A DNA stretch of 64,000 nucleotides from Tetrahymena elliotti 4EA (Eukaryota > Ciliophora > Oligohymenophorea > Hymenostomatida > Tetrahymenidae): contig JH720301.1 in NCBI GenBank assembly GCA_000231825.2, positions 920,874-984,873 on the forward strand, given 5' to 3'. Numbering within the stretch: position 1 is the first letter of the stretch; every line of letters starts with the position of its first letter. This document shows, piece after piece, positions 14,265 to 26,951 of the stretch. A model generated the notes under the pieces. It ran no database searches, was not told the DNA's origin, and saw only the letters and a list, made by a program, of their open reading frames with translations. The position numbers and the translations under genes are program-made.

Positions 14265-15431
14265 AATCCTTTCTTAATTAACAATAAACAGTAATCTTTT
14301 TTATACATTTGAGTAACTTAATGAGGAGCAAATTAGCTTTGAAATTGTTTTAATGCATTAATATTATGAATCATCTTTATTTTGAATATATTTCCAAATT
14401 TATATTCCTTTATTAACCACAACCAAACATAAATAATTTATGTTTAAAATAGTAGCTTCTGAAATCCTAACACTTTTTTACATTTCTTTCAGCTAAAAAA
14501 ATCTTCAAAACGAAGTTAGAGTTTGCTACTAGCCAGTTACAATACTTAAAACAACTTTGGCAGATAAACTATAAATATTATTATTAAAACTCTGGTTTTT
14601 ATTGGGTATGGAGATCAATTAATTTTTAAAAAGAAAGTAATAAACAAAATCTAATTACAGTAACTTTTAATAAAATCTAATTATTTATATTTTTTTTATG
14701 TTGAAAATCATTAAAAGCAAAATATTTCTTAAATTTCAATCCTTAAAATTTAAAGAGTACTTTAAAAAATAAAATATTTCTAAATTGAAAGCAATAAAAA
14801 AAATAAGAATAGATCCAAATTATAAAATATAAATTCTCTAGAAATATCTTAGAATTTTTGATAAATTTTTTAAATAAATAAAACAACTTCTAAATAACTT
14901 AGTTTAATGAAAACTAATTCAAATAAAAAATTATTAAATATTTGATTAAAACTAAATTATTGATATTTCATCTGAAGTCTATTTTGACATTGATTTGAGG
15001 AGTGTTATTACAAATACATGATAATTGATTGATTATTAATTGAGCTGTTATAATAGAAATTTGATAATAAAATGGAGAAAATTTATAAATTTTAAAAGAG
15101 AGATTTTACTTACAGAAATAGTTATGTATATGATATTTATAGATAGATGGTAGATATTATTTATTAATTAATAAATTAAAATTAAGGAAACTCAAAAGGA
15201 GAAGTATGAAATTATTGCTATTATTTCAATCTTTTTTGATTTTCTACTTACTAATATCATTTGCTCAATTCAATTATTATCAATAATTAAGATTTTCTTA
15301 ATATAGTTTTTATTATTTTCTAAGTTGATGCTTGCTCGCTCTTTATAATAACTAGTTTATTTAAGATATTTCTTTATATATAATTTCTAAAATAATTTAT
15401 TTTATTTGGCTTTAACAAAGTCGGCCTTCTC
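14265..15431. other. Intergenic, AT-rich
   Basis: There is a somewhat GC-richer patch at about 14490-14600, with open frames on the + strand, but no start, splice pattern or motif allows a gene call. The rest is simple AT-rich sequence. Confidence 0.5.
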
Positions 15432-16076
15432 TCACTCCTTCAAATTGCTATATTTGCTAAGACTTTTTTCAACAAGTTCCTAGATCTTTTTATGGTTCAT
15501 TACTTTGTATTTGTCTTTTATTGATGAGTATGGTCCATTTTTCTTTGTATTTTTTAATGAACCAATAAGCATAAAGTCTCCAAATTCCTATAAATCAACA
15601 GTTTTAACTTCAAACTAAATATCATCACTAACTTCTATAACTGTATTTTCTTTGGAATCAACCCATTCGCTGTCATCATTTAACTTTAATATCTTATCTG
15701 AGATGTCATCAGCATAAATCAAAACATTGAAAAGGCCAAATAACTATAAACTGATATGGGTGTTGAAAGTTTGGGTAACTTATCCTAAAAAGATATCACC
15801 TTACTTAACCTCAAGGACCTTCAAACGATAAGAGCAGGGAACAAAAATTACGGGAGATTCATCATGAATAGAAGCTTTTTCAGATGATTTTTTAACATTT
15901 TTGCATTAAAGAACTATTCCTTGATGCTTTTGGTCCCATTTAAATAGTTTCTTTTGCACAAAATTTTTAAGAGAGTTCTTTAAGTTACGCAAATCACCAG
16001 GATAAAGAGGAATTAACTCTTCACATTTTTTCTTTTCAACTTAAGCTTCAATTTGGACACCTTCTTCTACTTCCAT
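15432..16076 (-). CDS. Candidate RNA polymerase I subunit RPA43 (Rpb7-like fold), 214 aa
   Basis: Single exon, ATG 16074-16076 to TGA 15432-15434. The order of features matches the RPA43/Rpb7/Rpc25 family. There is a start-proximal strand-helix region with LIPLYPGDL and FKWDQKHQGIVLQCKNV (compare the family pattern ...GVVL.Y.N), then ESPVIFVPCSYRLKVLEVKQ. Next comes an S1/OB-like segment GDIFLGQVTQTFNTHISLQL ending FGLFNVLIYADD (family: G.V....HIG.L....FN.SI). The tail is acidic, then basic. RPA43 with RPA14 forms the Pol I stalk and contacts Rrn3. Its length suits a short ciliate version. Pol III RPC25 or archaeal-like RPB7 are alternatives, but FNxxI after HIxL favours RPA43. The gene is secure; the function is a moderate inference from motif order. 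Confidence 0.72.
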
Positions 16077-17302
16077 TTTTAACACTATTTAATTTATTTT
16101 TTTATCTTTTAATTCGACTAATAACTAATCTAGCTATTTTTATTTTTTTTGGTTTTAAGTATAAAATATAATAAACTAAACTAATTTATATACAATGAAA
16201 TATTTATCATTAAACTGAGGCATTCATTCATTTCTTCTATGTTAAATTACAAAGGATCTTCTTATTCATTAATTGAGTTAAAGAACAAAAAGTGATATGT
16301 TTTCATTCAAAACATGATAACAAACAAGTTAGTAGAAATCTCATTTCATTTAGAAATATATGCAAAGTTTTATGATAAAGTAAGGCACAATTCATTCAAA
16401 TTTATTCATCCTTCATATTTTTTTGTCTTTAATTAGCTTGAAAAACTTTTTTAGATTTTAATTGCATTTGATTTTTATCTTGCTATTAATTCTCTCTATT
16501 TATTTATTAAACGAGCTTGTTATCAAAAATAATAATTTAAAAAATATATATTCTTTTAAATAGCATTTATGAAATTTAATAAAAATTCTAAATTTTTTAC
16601 TCAGTCAAAAGAATATTTAAAAAATATTATTTGCAATAATTAAAATGTTCGGAACTCTCTTATTACCTTATTCTAACTTATTTATTTAACAAAAATTTAT
16701 ATACTTCAAGATAATTATTTGCAAAATAAGTAATAATATTTTTTTCAAAAATAAAATTATTCAGTTAAAATTAGCTTTTTTCTTGAATAATTATTATAGT
16801 AATAGGTATTGACCTAAAAATAAACAAAACATAATTTTATCAAATAGTTATGTTAATCTAGCAATAAGCTGTAGGATATTTCGATATTGTTAGGGAAATG
16901 ATTAGAATTATAGTAAGGGCTGTTATTTTTTTGAAAAAACCAAAAAAAATAATAATAAGAAATGTATCACATTTTTTATTTTTTATGTTGCATTCTATAA
17001 TTACTTTTATTAAATTTTATAGTTAATATATTAAAAAGAGAAAACATTCCATCCAGTCTATATAAACTTACTGAATATCGCAAAAAAAATCATACTCTCG
17101 TACATTACAAAAAGGATTGATTTATCGGCTAAAATACTGCTCATAATCATCATTTTAATAAAATATTTTACTGTATTTAAACATTTTAAATACCCAATAA
17201 ATTTATTTCTTATTCCTTCGACTTCAGTTTAGTTTATCACCAAAGATTTTGGGCTGATTTCATACTGATTGTATAACCACCTATTGTCTTTTTTTTGCAA
17301 AA
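16077..17302. other. Divergent intergenic region
   Basis: It lies between the RPA43-like gene (-) and the LRR-like gene (+), and so holds both promoters. It is AT-rich. Open frames exist on the - strand at 16790-17435, but they run antisense into the next gene (see rejected items). Confidence 0.5.
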
Positions 17303-19126
17303 ATGGGAGCATGTGTTTCTTAGTTTTGTTAGTAATAAGATCAAATGATTTAGAGTGTTGGAGTAGATTCTTCGAAAACGCCTTAATAAATATATAATTA
17401 AGGTAATTCAAGGTAGAAGGATCAACCTCGTTCATAAAAAGGAGATGCTCTTTAATAGGATAATGATGATAGTGATGGAGAGGAAATATAACTAACTTAA
17501 ATGATTATGGAACTTAACGGAATTACTCATAATATTCAAAATATAATTAACTAAAGATATAACATGGAAATATAATCCATTTCATTAATAGAGTAGGCAT
17601 AGCTCTCTTAAATTTCTAAACCACAAGATATAGATGTCTCAAATAATTATTTTTTAAGTGAGTAGCTATTAACAAGCAAAACGCCTCCTGATGAAGTAAA
17701 CTTTATCAAAAGAAATAGTAATAGTAACTAAATGAGTTATATGATTTAAAGTTTTGCAAGTGGTGGCATTGAAGGATCTCCAACAAGTATGAATTAAAGA
17801 TAGAATTTTAAATTATAGAACCAGTAGCACTAAGCTAGTGCTCTTGCCAAAAAGTAAAAGGCCAAAAAAAAAAGGTAATTTTTAGTATTCCGCCTTCCTA
17901 GGACATAATATCTACTGCCATAATTAAAAGTAGTACCATCATTGAATGCAAATGAGCTGTAGGATATTTACTATTTAAAAGATTTATATGATATATAGAG
18001 AATAATTAGTAGTAATTTGATCATAAATACTAGTTCAAAAAGAAGAATTTCTACCTCTTAATTTTACCAATAAAATTTGCAAAACAATAATACTTCGTTA
18101 TTCTTTAAAAAGTTGACTATAGTTATGAATGAAATCTTGCTTAATGATATCAGCTTCCTCAGTAATTTAGAGTAGTGGAGTCAAATTTAGAAATTATCTC
18201 TCCACATTCAAAGCTCTTCAAATACAGATTTTTTAGGATTGTTAATCATTAGATTTAGAGATATTTCAGAGCTTTCATTTCGAATAGACACAGCTTTTAA
18301 TTTAACAGATGATTTTTAGGCAGCAGTATGCTCGCTGACGCATTTGTACAAAGTCAAATTTATTTTTAATAATTTATTTTTTGAAAATCATGAGTTAAGT
18401 AAAGTATTCTATGAACGTTTACTTTGTTCTACAATAGGAAAGCAACTTGCAGATAGATATTATCAGCAAGCTTCTGTCACTTCATTAGCTTCAATAGGAA
18501 TGAATCTTTATTAGCAGTAATAATAACCTTAAAACATTTAATTAGAATCATTAAAGTTCATTTTTATCAACAATGATTGCTCTACTGTTTTCGAATCTCT
18601 ATTGAATAAAGTTTTAAAAGGAATAACTTTACCAAAACTAAAAAAATTAACTATAAAAATACAAACCAATTAAGATGTAGCAAGTCATTAAGTCTAAGTT
18701 TTAAATTATTTTATATCTACTTGTTAGTTTAATGGGAATAGTTCAGCCATCAATTTTAATAAACTTAGAGTGATTAATTTTGGGATACATGTTTAGCCAT
18801 CTGAGCACAATACTTAAGACAACAACACTGCTAGATTTTAGCTCTCATCATCGAATCATTTTGATGATGATCTAATAGGAATGAAGGCTAGTATGAATAT
18901 GAATTAGTAATATGCATCTTTTTAAGAAATATCACCTAAGAAGCTAGGATCAAATAAAAAGCATGCTCATGAGGAGAGTAGCTAAAATTTTATCAATAAT
19001 CCAATATCTTAGAGTGTCTCATAAGGAAATATTCCAATGAGTAAGTTTTCATAATTTGCAACAGAGATGCATCAATCATTTAGTAGTTTTAATCCTTAAA
19101 TGAGTTTCAACTTAAACAATAACAAT

Positions 19127-19167
<41 letters not shown>

Positions 19168-20002
19168 CGGAAATGGAAGTGTTCTAAATCAATAAATGCT
19201 TTAATCTTAATTATCTAAAAATTATTTAAGTGGATTTTTAAAAAATTTAGAATTAAAAAAAATGAGGAAATTTACTATGAGAGATGAAACTGGAGTAAAT
19301 TATTTTAACTAGAACTTGTCTAATTTGAAAGCAGCTTAGAATTTAGTTTAGGTCAATTTGTAATTCACTATAACTTAAGAAAACTAATTTTAAAATTTAG
19401 TATCTTTGATGTAGTATAACTAAAGCTCTATTAAGAAGCTCTAGTTAGAGATAGATAAGAAGATATTAATATCATTGTACGATGATCATAAATTATTTAA
19501 CATAATTAGGTAGATGCAAAATCTAATTTCATTTAAAATTAATTACAAGACAAAAGAACCCATTTTTAACTAGATAATATCTCCTAGTCTTGTTCAATTT
19601 AGTGAGCACAAAAATATTTTTAATTAATCCCCTATGAAGCAATCCATACGATAGTATGTTGGATAAGGAAAATAAAAAGCTGTTATATTTATTAAAACAA
19701 TTCTCTAAGCTAGAAATCTGTTGCACATGTAATCACCAGATTTTGCACAACTTATGTCCTATTTAAATCCTAAAATGTCTTAAAAAGAAGCAAAAGAAAT
19801 TCTATTTTAAGATTTCATAATTATAAAATTAATTAAATAAGTTAAAAAAAGGTTGGCTATGTGCTATGTTTGCATCCATCCTAGTTTAAAATAATTTTAT
19901 CAATCAAACTCTGCAGAAAATAAAGTAGAATGCTCTATAGATTTACAAACCAATTCTATTTCATAAAATTAATTCTTGTTAGACATTAGCCAATTCTATT
20001 GA
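17303..20002 (+). CDS. LRR-like protein with N-terminal acylation signature, 899 aa
   Basis: One exon of 900 codons, from ATG 17303-17305 to TGA 20000-20002. The protein begins MGACVSQFC. Gly2 followed by Cys4, Ser6 and Cys9 is the pattern for N-myristoylation plus palmitoylation, so it is probably anchored to the cytoplasmic face of a membrane or cilium. Several later regions show a loose leucine-rich cadence: IQKLSLHIQSSSNTDFLGLL, LPKLKKLTIKIQTNQ, FNKLRVINFGIHVQP, and SSIKKLQLEIDKKILISL. This resembles divergent leucine-rich repeats. An 18-residue poly-Asn tract (19115-19168) separates two such regions. The first ~200 residues are Ser/Gln-rich with a basic patch (AKKQKAKKKRQ). The upstream ATG was chosen because it is in frame and gives the acylation motif. 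The function is unknown. Confidence 0.88.
19115..19168 (+). repeat. AAC/AAT trinucleotide array (poly-Asn)
   Basis: Eighteen tandem AAY codons, nearly all AAC, lie inside the LRR-like gene and encode an uninterrupted poly-Asn run. Such arrays change length by slippage and are typical of Tetrahymena coding regions. Confidence 0.95.
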
Positions 20003-21035
20003 TTTACATATTTATAAATGAAAATAACAAAATTACTAATAAAAAATTAATTTATTTAATATCAATTAAGAGAAATTTTAGAAGATAGAAATTTAATCAA
20101 ACAAAACCAATAAAATTAATTCAACAAATTAAATGTATTAAAAACTGTTTTCAATGAAATAAATAAAAATTAATTGAAAACTAATTTAAAAAAAATAATA
20201 AATATGTTATTTATGAATGATATAAATACTTTTTAATAAAATAAATTATTTTAAAGCAAAAATTACTTCAAACTGTCAATTTACTATGCTTATTACTTGT
20301 ATCTATTACTAATTGTTTTACTTTTTACATATCACAAATAATTTTTATTTTTCATCTTTTTACATCAAATTATTTAGCATTTCTTCTACACAGTTTAAGA
20401 ATTAGAATCTTTTTTATCAGTGGAGTAAAAGACTATTTTTTTGAATTGCATAATTTTTAATCATACTTGAAGTTATAAAAATATTTTTATTTTTACAAAA
20501 TTTAAATTGTTTTTGCAAGATGAAATAATTGGAAATTTAATTTAAAAAATTTCTTGATTAATTTTTGAGAAAGTTTAAAATAATTTTGGATTAAAATAAA
20601 TATCTATTTGAGTTAAAGATTTTAGTAATTTAATGTTCAAAGAGAAGTTTGAACATGACTGAGTATGAGTGAGAGAGGCCTTTGAAATATTTTGAGATTT
20701 GAGTTGATGATATAATATTTTTTTGTTTGAATGCAGACAGCAGGTTTATGAAGACACAAAGTATTAATTATTTAGTAAGTTATTAAAAAAATAAATGGCA
20801 TAGATAGAATATGAATGCAATTTGATTGATAGTAAGAGTTAAAGATGAAGGCTGATGATAAAAAACAAGAGAAAAATAAAATTAGATGAAGACAGAAAAA
20901 GAAGAAAAGATAATGAAATTAACAAAAGGTAAATTAAGCTAAAAAAGAAAAGAAAAAATAGGCAGAAGCTAAATTAAAAAAGAAAAAGAAAAAATTAAAT
21001 TAATAAAAGACAAAATCTAAAAAATTAATATAAAG
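20003..21035. other. Upstream region of uS10 gene
   Basis: It is AT-rich. The last ~200 nt (20830-21030) become strongly purine-rich, with AAGAAAAGATAA-like runs immediately before the start codon. This is probably the leader and promoter of uS10. No gene was seen. Confidence 0.55.
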
Positions 21036-21398
21036 ATGGACGCTACTAAGGAAACCAAGAAGGGAGAAGAAGAAGTTAAGAAGGTTAGAGTTAGAATCAC
21101 CTTAACTTGCAAGAACTTAAAGTCTGTTGAAAAGGCCACCTCTGAAATCGTCTCTAGAGCTAAGAAGACTGAATAAGTCGAAGTTAAGGGACCCGTCAGA
21201 ATGCCCACCAAGACTCTCGTCATCACCGTCAGAAAGTCTCCTTGTGGTGAAGGTTCTAAGACTTGGGACAGATTCGAAATGAGAATCTACAAGAGAATTA
21301 TTGATCTTACTTGCAACGTTCCTGATGTTAAGACCATCACCAACTTCAGAATCGACCCCGGTGTTGAAATTGAACTTACCATGACTGCTGACTAGTGA
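21036..21398 (+). CDS. RPS20: Ribosomal protein uS10 (RPS20), 120 aa
   Basis: A small-subunit ribosomal protein located in the head of the 40S, near mRNA. Single exon, ATG 21036-21038 to TGA 21396-21398. The sequence contains the family signatures [38 protein letters not shown] and [12 protein letters not shown]. The length matches the usual ~119 aa. The last sense codon is TAG (Gln), directly followed by TGA, and an internal TAA also falls at a Gln position; together these document the ciliate code. Codon use is strongly biased towards C-ending codons (AAG, GTC, ATC), as in other highly expressed ciliate genes and unlike its neighbours. Confidence 0.98.
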
Positions 21399-23203
21399 GA
21401 GGATTAATGATTGCTTAATTACTCAATATAATAAAAATTAGCAACAAATTAAAAAATTTATTCTAATACTCAATGTACGTAAAGAATTAATAATGAAAAG
21501 CAAGTGGAAAAGTATTTATATAGCATATTCTTAAGTAAGCTTAGCATAGTGGTCGAATAATTATGCAATAATGCAATTAATTCTCGCGAAATATAAGTGT
21601 AGAACATTAAAGCATAGTATTTATAAACAAATTAGAAAAGCGAGATATCTTATAACATAAGATTTAGGTTGCTATATTTGGTTTTTGAAAGTAGATAGAG
21701 TTAGTTCTTCTCTTTCAATTAGAGTTACCTCTTATACCTCACTCATCTATCAATTCCCCACTCCAAATAAAAAGCTTATTTAAAACAATTTATAATTACA
21801 TAGTTTTCACATCATTATTATTATTATGAAGAGTAAATTTTTATCTAATATAAAAGTAACGTTTTTGTAGTATTTAAACTTCCAGTTAACTTCAATTTAT
21901 TCTATTTTTAATACTATTTTTTATCAACATCATTTTTATTTTACTTTATTTTATTTTATATTATAAGCATCATATATGCATTTAAAAACTGTATTAACAA
22001 CTCACAAAATTTTTGTTCTGATTTTCAAACTATCAGTAAATGCACTCACTCACTCAACATAACAAAAAATCATATTATATTTAAAACATAAAACCTTCAA
22101 AGAATAAATACTTTTAATGTTGAATTGTTACTTCAAATATTTTCTAGAGGTTAATTTAAGAACAAATATATAAGTTTGACTTGAATGCTTCACTATCTCC
22201 TTAAAATTTTGCTAACCTAACTTTAAAACAAATTAAAATCAATCATCTGCTTTTTTTAAGGGTATAAAAAACCAACTAACTAAAATTGAAAGCAAGGATA
22301 TATTTTTGCAAAAGATACACTTTAACAATATATCTCCTCAAAATTAATTTAATTTAAATTAAAAAAAAGCATAAAACAATATACACCACACCCTTCAAAA
22401 TAATAATCATTTTTCTTTTTAAAATATCTTCATTTGTAAATTTATTTTTTCATTATTGAATTTGTTATTTTGAAAATTTAAAAAAATAATTTCTTTCAAT
22501 TAAATTTAAATTGAAATTTGATTCATTTTTTTATTTTTTTAGAGAATTTAAAACATTATTTTTAATATTTTTTGCTGATACCTTTTTTAACCATTTCTTT
22601 CTTTCATTTTATGCTGCTTATTTTTTTTACAAAAGGGTTTTATTCTATGATATATTTTTAATTTAACTCCTTCAGGTTAGAAGTCATAGTAAATTATTTT
22701 ATTTGGATTTTTGTTTTTTTAAAAAATATATTTGAAAGTTGAGGAATTTAAACAAATATTATCTAAATCCAAAATAAGCTTTAAAATGTTTTAGAATAAA
22801 TGTTTCAAAAATACTTTGAGATATTTATTATTTTTTAATATGCTTTTAAGATGAAATTAGAAGTAATTTTGATACTATTTTAGTATTTTGATTATTATCA
22901 TCTACTACTTCTGATACCAATTAAAAATAACCAATACTAGAAAGTATAGATTAATAATACTGTCTAATCATTCAAAGTTAATTAAGAGTTAACAAATTTT
23001 CAAAATACTACTTCTGCTGATAGGATAATATGATATCTTTAGCCTATAGGAAATTATTTTTATAGAGTCATAAACTCTAAACATTACAATAGCACTTCTT
23101 CTCTAAGAGAAAGAAAGATGAGTTACCTACTTGCATTGAGAGGAAAAAAATTATTAGCCACTTCAAAAATATCTTTACACAAAACATTGATTTATTTATT
23201 AAA
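21399..23203. other. Intergenic, AT-rich, 1.8 kb
   Basis: No coding chain was found. Around 21540-21600 there is a small less AT-rich patch with the imperfect direct repeat TTATGCAATAATGCAATT. It superficially resembles a tRNA A-box but has no partner B-box or cloverleaf. The rest is simple AT-rich sequence. Confidence 0.5.
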
Positions 23204-25575
23204 ATGAGTTCTTAAGCTAGCGTTTAAACAAATGCATAAATTTTACAAAATATGTCTAGTCTTTCAATAGAAAATTATGATTTGCACCAAACAATCAAAA
23301 GTAAATGTTTTTTTGTTTTGCTCAAATTTTTTAGTCTTGTTTTTTGGTTTTATTTCTATGACTCAATTATAAAAATTATTTATTAGATTTAAAATAAAAA
23401 TGTGAAATAAAATTTCTGTTTATGAATTGTTTTTATTGTTATAATAGAGTCAATTGAAGCAAAAATTGAGAAAGAAGTTAATTCATAAGTTGCTTATAAA
23501 GTTTTATTGGCACTATGCTCTTAAATAGAGGGAGATGAAGTAAAGTTGCTTAAATTTCTTTCTGAATACTTTAGAAACTTCTTCTACTTATATGACTACT
23601 AAGAGTTAAAGAGTATAGAATATACATATATGGAATCAGCTAAATACATTCCTTTAAATTTCAACTGCTCACTTGAGAATGAAGTTGAATACAAATTGCA
23701 AAGATTAAAAGTTATGAATTAACTTCATACTAAAAATATGATAGAACAAATGAAGATAGATGTACCAAAAGGTGTCAGTGTAGTTTTTAGTAAAGAAGAT
23801 GAACGTGTCACTATAACTTTAAATGACTAAAAGAAGAATCTTGTAATATATGGAGTAGATCATGGAGACTATAGATCCATATTGAAAATGAAAGAATTTT
23901 TAATCAAAGATAAAACAACTCGCCATTTTATTTTAGAATAACCACCTATGCAACACTCTGAATTCTAAGATACATTAGTAATCATTTGAACAAATATTTT
24001 TTGTACTTATTTATAGAAAATTCCTAAATAGATTTGATTTTTTAATAAATTTTATAAATAATTTATTTTAGGATTAAGGAGAAACTAACAGAGATGTCAA
24101 GCTTAAATAAATGTTATTTGGAGGTCCTACTTACACTGGAGCTGTTGGATTACATGATAGTAATTAACCTGATAAACTACTTAAGCACTATCAAAAGATT
24201 CCTGTATTAATGGGTGATATTTCAAGATTTTACATAGATTCTTACTTACTCTAATAAAAAAACTCATACAGACTCAATGAAGTTGAAAGAATTGTAAGTT
24301 TATTTTCTAATACTTAATGTATTTTAATATTTATTTTGTGTGTTAAAAGATTTATGCCTAAGAAGATGGACTTGCAAAACCATAAGAATTTGCATCTTTT
24401 GTTTACAATTAAATCAAAAGAGACAAGCAAAATGAGAGCAAAATTCTTCTTGCTGATCTCTCTATTGAAGATGAAATTTACCACCAATTGACTAGCTCAA
24501 CTAATGAATAAATTAAAGAACAATTTGACATCCTCAAGTAAATAATATCTATTTACTTAAATTATAATTTTTTAAATGAACATAAATATTTTTTAAATAA
24601 TTTTTATTTAAATAAAAAACAAAGTTTGATTTTAGAGAAAAATAATATTTTGTTTTAAATAAAAAATTGTTTTCCTATTAAATTATTATTAAAATTTAAA
24701 CAATATTTGAAATAAATTTATCATCAAATTTTATAAAATTTTTTGAGATTCCAAAATAGATTAAAATAAATTGAAAGTTTTTTACTTTTATTGTATTTTT
24801 ATTGATATAATAAAATTAACTTTCAGAATTTAAATGATATTTTTATTTTATTTTTTCTATTTAATTAATTAGGATTGTAAGCTTAAATGAATAGATAGAT
24901 TGGGCTATAAAGGTTTATAAATCAGGATGCCCTGCTTGCACTTAAGGGGTAAAAAGAGGTCCCTTAGATATAATAAATGCATGCGGTGAAACTGATTACA
25001 ACTTTTCTTTAAGAGAAAAACATATAGTTAAATAAACAATAAAATTTATGTAAACTAATATTGATGCTGATAAATTTGTTATGTTTGTTGGTAACGGCCA
25101 TTTACTAAATATCCTAAAGTACTTTTTAATAGAATATAATACTGAAGATTTTAAATCAGGAAGCAAATAATCCACAAATTTTCATGAACAGATGCTCGAA
25201 CTAAGTTAAGTCAATCCTAAGATTGATTTTTTAAAGCATGACAGCGACTTAGACTTTTTAAATAAATTCTCTTTGTATTCTAGCTACTTTAAAACAAATA
25301 GGTAATTAATTTATTCATTCATTTATTATTAAGAGATTTCATTCAAATTTTAAATTTAAGATCTAAATAAATAAAATTTTTATAACTTTTTTTTTAATAG
25401 GTTGCTACTTCCTACTGAACTAAGAAATAGTTAAAACTTAAGAGATTACGAGTACTTTAAAAATTAATATTAGTTACAACTTCACCCAGATAGCTTTATA
25501 AACCCTAGCTAGAAATGGGTAAAGTAAAAAGGATAGGAAAGATGCTTTGCTCTTAAGACCTTAAATTTATGCTGA
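23204..25575 (+). CDS. TraB-like protein, 546 aa, six exons
   Basis: Exons: 23204-23300, 23448-23977, 24072-24293, 24350-24537, 24873-25301 and 25401-25575. Introns are 56-335 nt, GT-AG and in phase. Two segments resemble the TraB/PrgY family. Near residue 166, LVIYGVDHGDYRSILKMKEF runs into HFILEQPP; the family has a beta strand plus G-T-A-H, then ...VELD. Near residue 414, FVMFVGNGHLLNILKYF matches the family VVG.GH..GI. The first family His position is replaced by Val-Asp-His. A CPAC motif near residue 364, followed by GCPAC-type spacing, may bind metal or form a disulphide. TraB proteins are putative peptidases or membrane regulators, but this copy is divergent and lacks an obvious membrane helix. 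Assignment is tentative; the gene model is strong. Confidence 0.83.
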
Positions 25576-26167
25576 TTTATCATAGAAATAAATTAAAAAT
25601 TTGTAAAAAAATAAATATTTTTGCTTGGATTTAATATATTAGAGTTTTTCATAGTAATTCTGTTATTGCATTTAAAATAGACTAATTTATTAATACAGCC
25701 AAATTAAAAATTCAAAAATAAATAACTCTATCATTCAATTTTATAATTTTTATCATATTAAAATTAAATTAGAAATTTATAATGATTCCTTTTAGTATTT
25801 GCACAAAAATTAAATAATAGGTAGATGAATTAAAATGCAGCTATAATAATTTTTGTTTTTGTTTAATAATTAATGATTTGACATTTTGACCTAAATAAAT
25901 TTCTAACTGACAACATACATATTAGATTTATTAAAAATGGTTTGATAATAAAAATTAGAACAGCGGTTATTAATTTGCGAAATAGACGAGAGAAGCAAGG
26001 TGAATGGACTAGATAAAAATTAATATATCTATTATCCTTTTTAGATGATTATTAGTAAGAGATGAAAAAGTGTATGCGATAGGATTAATTGCTATTGATA
26101 ATAATTATTACATATTATAAAATAAAATTTAAATTTGAAATTTTTATTTTAAATAAAAATTAGACAA
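25576..26167. other. Intergenic, AT-rich
   Basis: The stretch is simple AT-rich sequence between convergent gene ends. Nothing was recognised. Confidence 0.55.
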
Positions 26168-26680
26168 TCAATCAATAACTTATTAATTAATGGCAATAGC
26201 AAAAGAATATTTTAGTTTTTAAAAGATTTTGAAGATATTATACAAATTTAATTTTAACTTAATTAAATTCATTTAAAAAAGCATAGACAGATTCAATGAA
26301 TAAGTGAGTGAGATATAAGAATGATTGAATGAATAAATGAATAAGATAGATAACCTTTATTAAAGCAGCGGTAAAAAATAAATTTGAAGTAGTAAAGTAA
26401 GCCAGGTAAATAGATTTAAAGTCGGCGACGTATCTTTTTCTCTTTTTCTTGTTAAATGAAATTAAATTATAAATTTGCTATCAAAATAAAATCTGACCGC
26501 AAGCTAACTAACTAAGAAAGTTAATAAATAAAGATCCCACTCCTCATAAATTTGATGATACCTCTTATCTTTCTTAAAGCCTTTGTAAAAGCCAAAGAAA
26601 AGGAACTATTCCATAGATTCTTCTGTTCTATCATTTCTGTATTTTAAAATTCTTTTTTCCAAAGAAAATTTTAGAATCAT
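26168..26680 (-). CDS. Possible small gene, 170 aa
   Basis: A single open frame, ATG 26678-26680 to TGA 26168-26170. The first ~60 residues look genuinely coding: EKRILKYRNDRTEESMEQFL, then FFGFYKGFKKDKRYHQIYEE, with balanced charged and aromatic residues. The C-terminal ~100 residues are Leu/Ile/Phe-rich and could be chance translation of AT-rich DNA or an intron. The gene may therefore be shorter or spliced. No domain was recognised. An open frame of this length is not rare by chance under a one-stop code, so confidence is low. Confidence 0.35.
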
Positions 26681-26951
26681 GATTTCATTTTTTTATATGG
26701 GCGCCGAAAGGAATGGGGCAGTTTATTAAGTAGGAGGGAACCTGTTTAAATATATCAAGCAACGCGCAATAAACTTGCACACTTTCTCTGAAGAGGAAAT
26801 GCAAGCGAATAAAATTTGGAAAAATATATCAATAAAATATTTTTATATAATAAAATAGTTATTTAGATGTTGGATGAGATTTTAAACTAAGTAGAAGTAA
26901 TTGGCAGTAAATCCTTTTAGCAAGAATATTAAAGTAGAATTATTGGTTAGC

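Noticed and set aside
14480..14930. + strand open frames in the 14.3-15.4 kb gap
   Set aside because: Two frames are open at once, both are Lys/Asn/Ile/Gln-rich, and there is no start codon or intron pattern to decide between them.
16790..17435. - strand open frame with a plausible-looking peptide start (MNEVDPSTLNYL)
   Set aside because: It is antisense to the 5' part of the 900-codon LRR-like gene, whose start gives a clear MGACVS motif. The upstream part is low-complexity.
21530..21600. tRNA-like A-box sequence (TAGCATAGTGG)
   Set aside because: There is no matching B-box, acceptor stem or anticodon arm. No tRNA B-box with proper spacing was found anywhere in the window.
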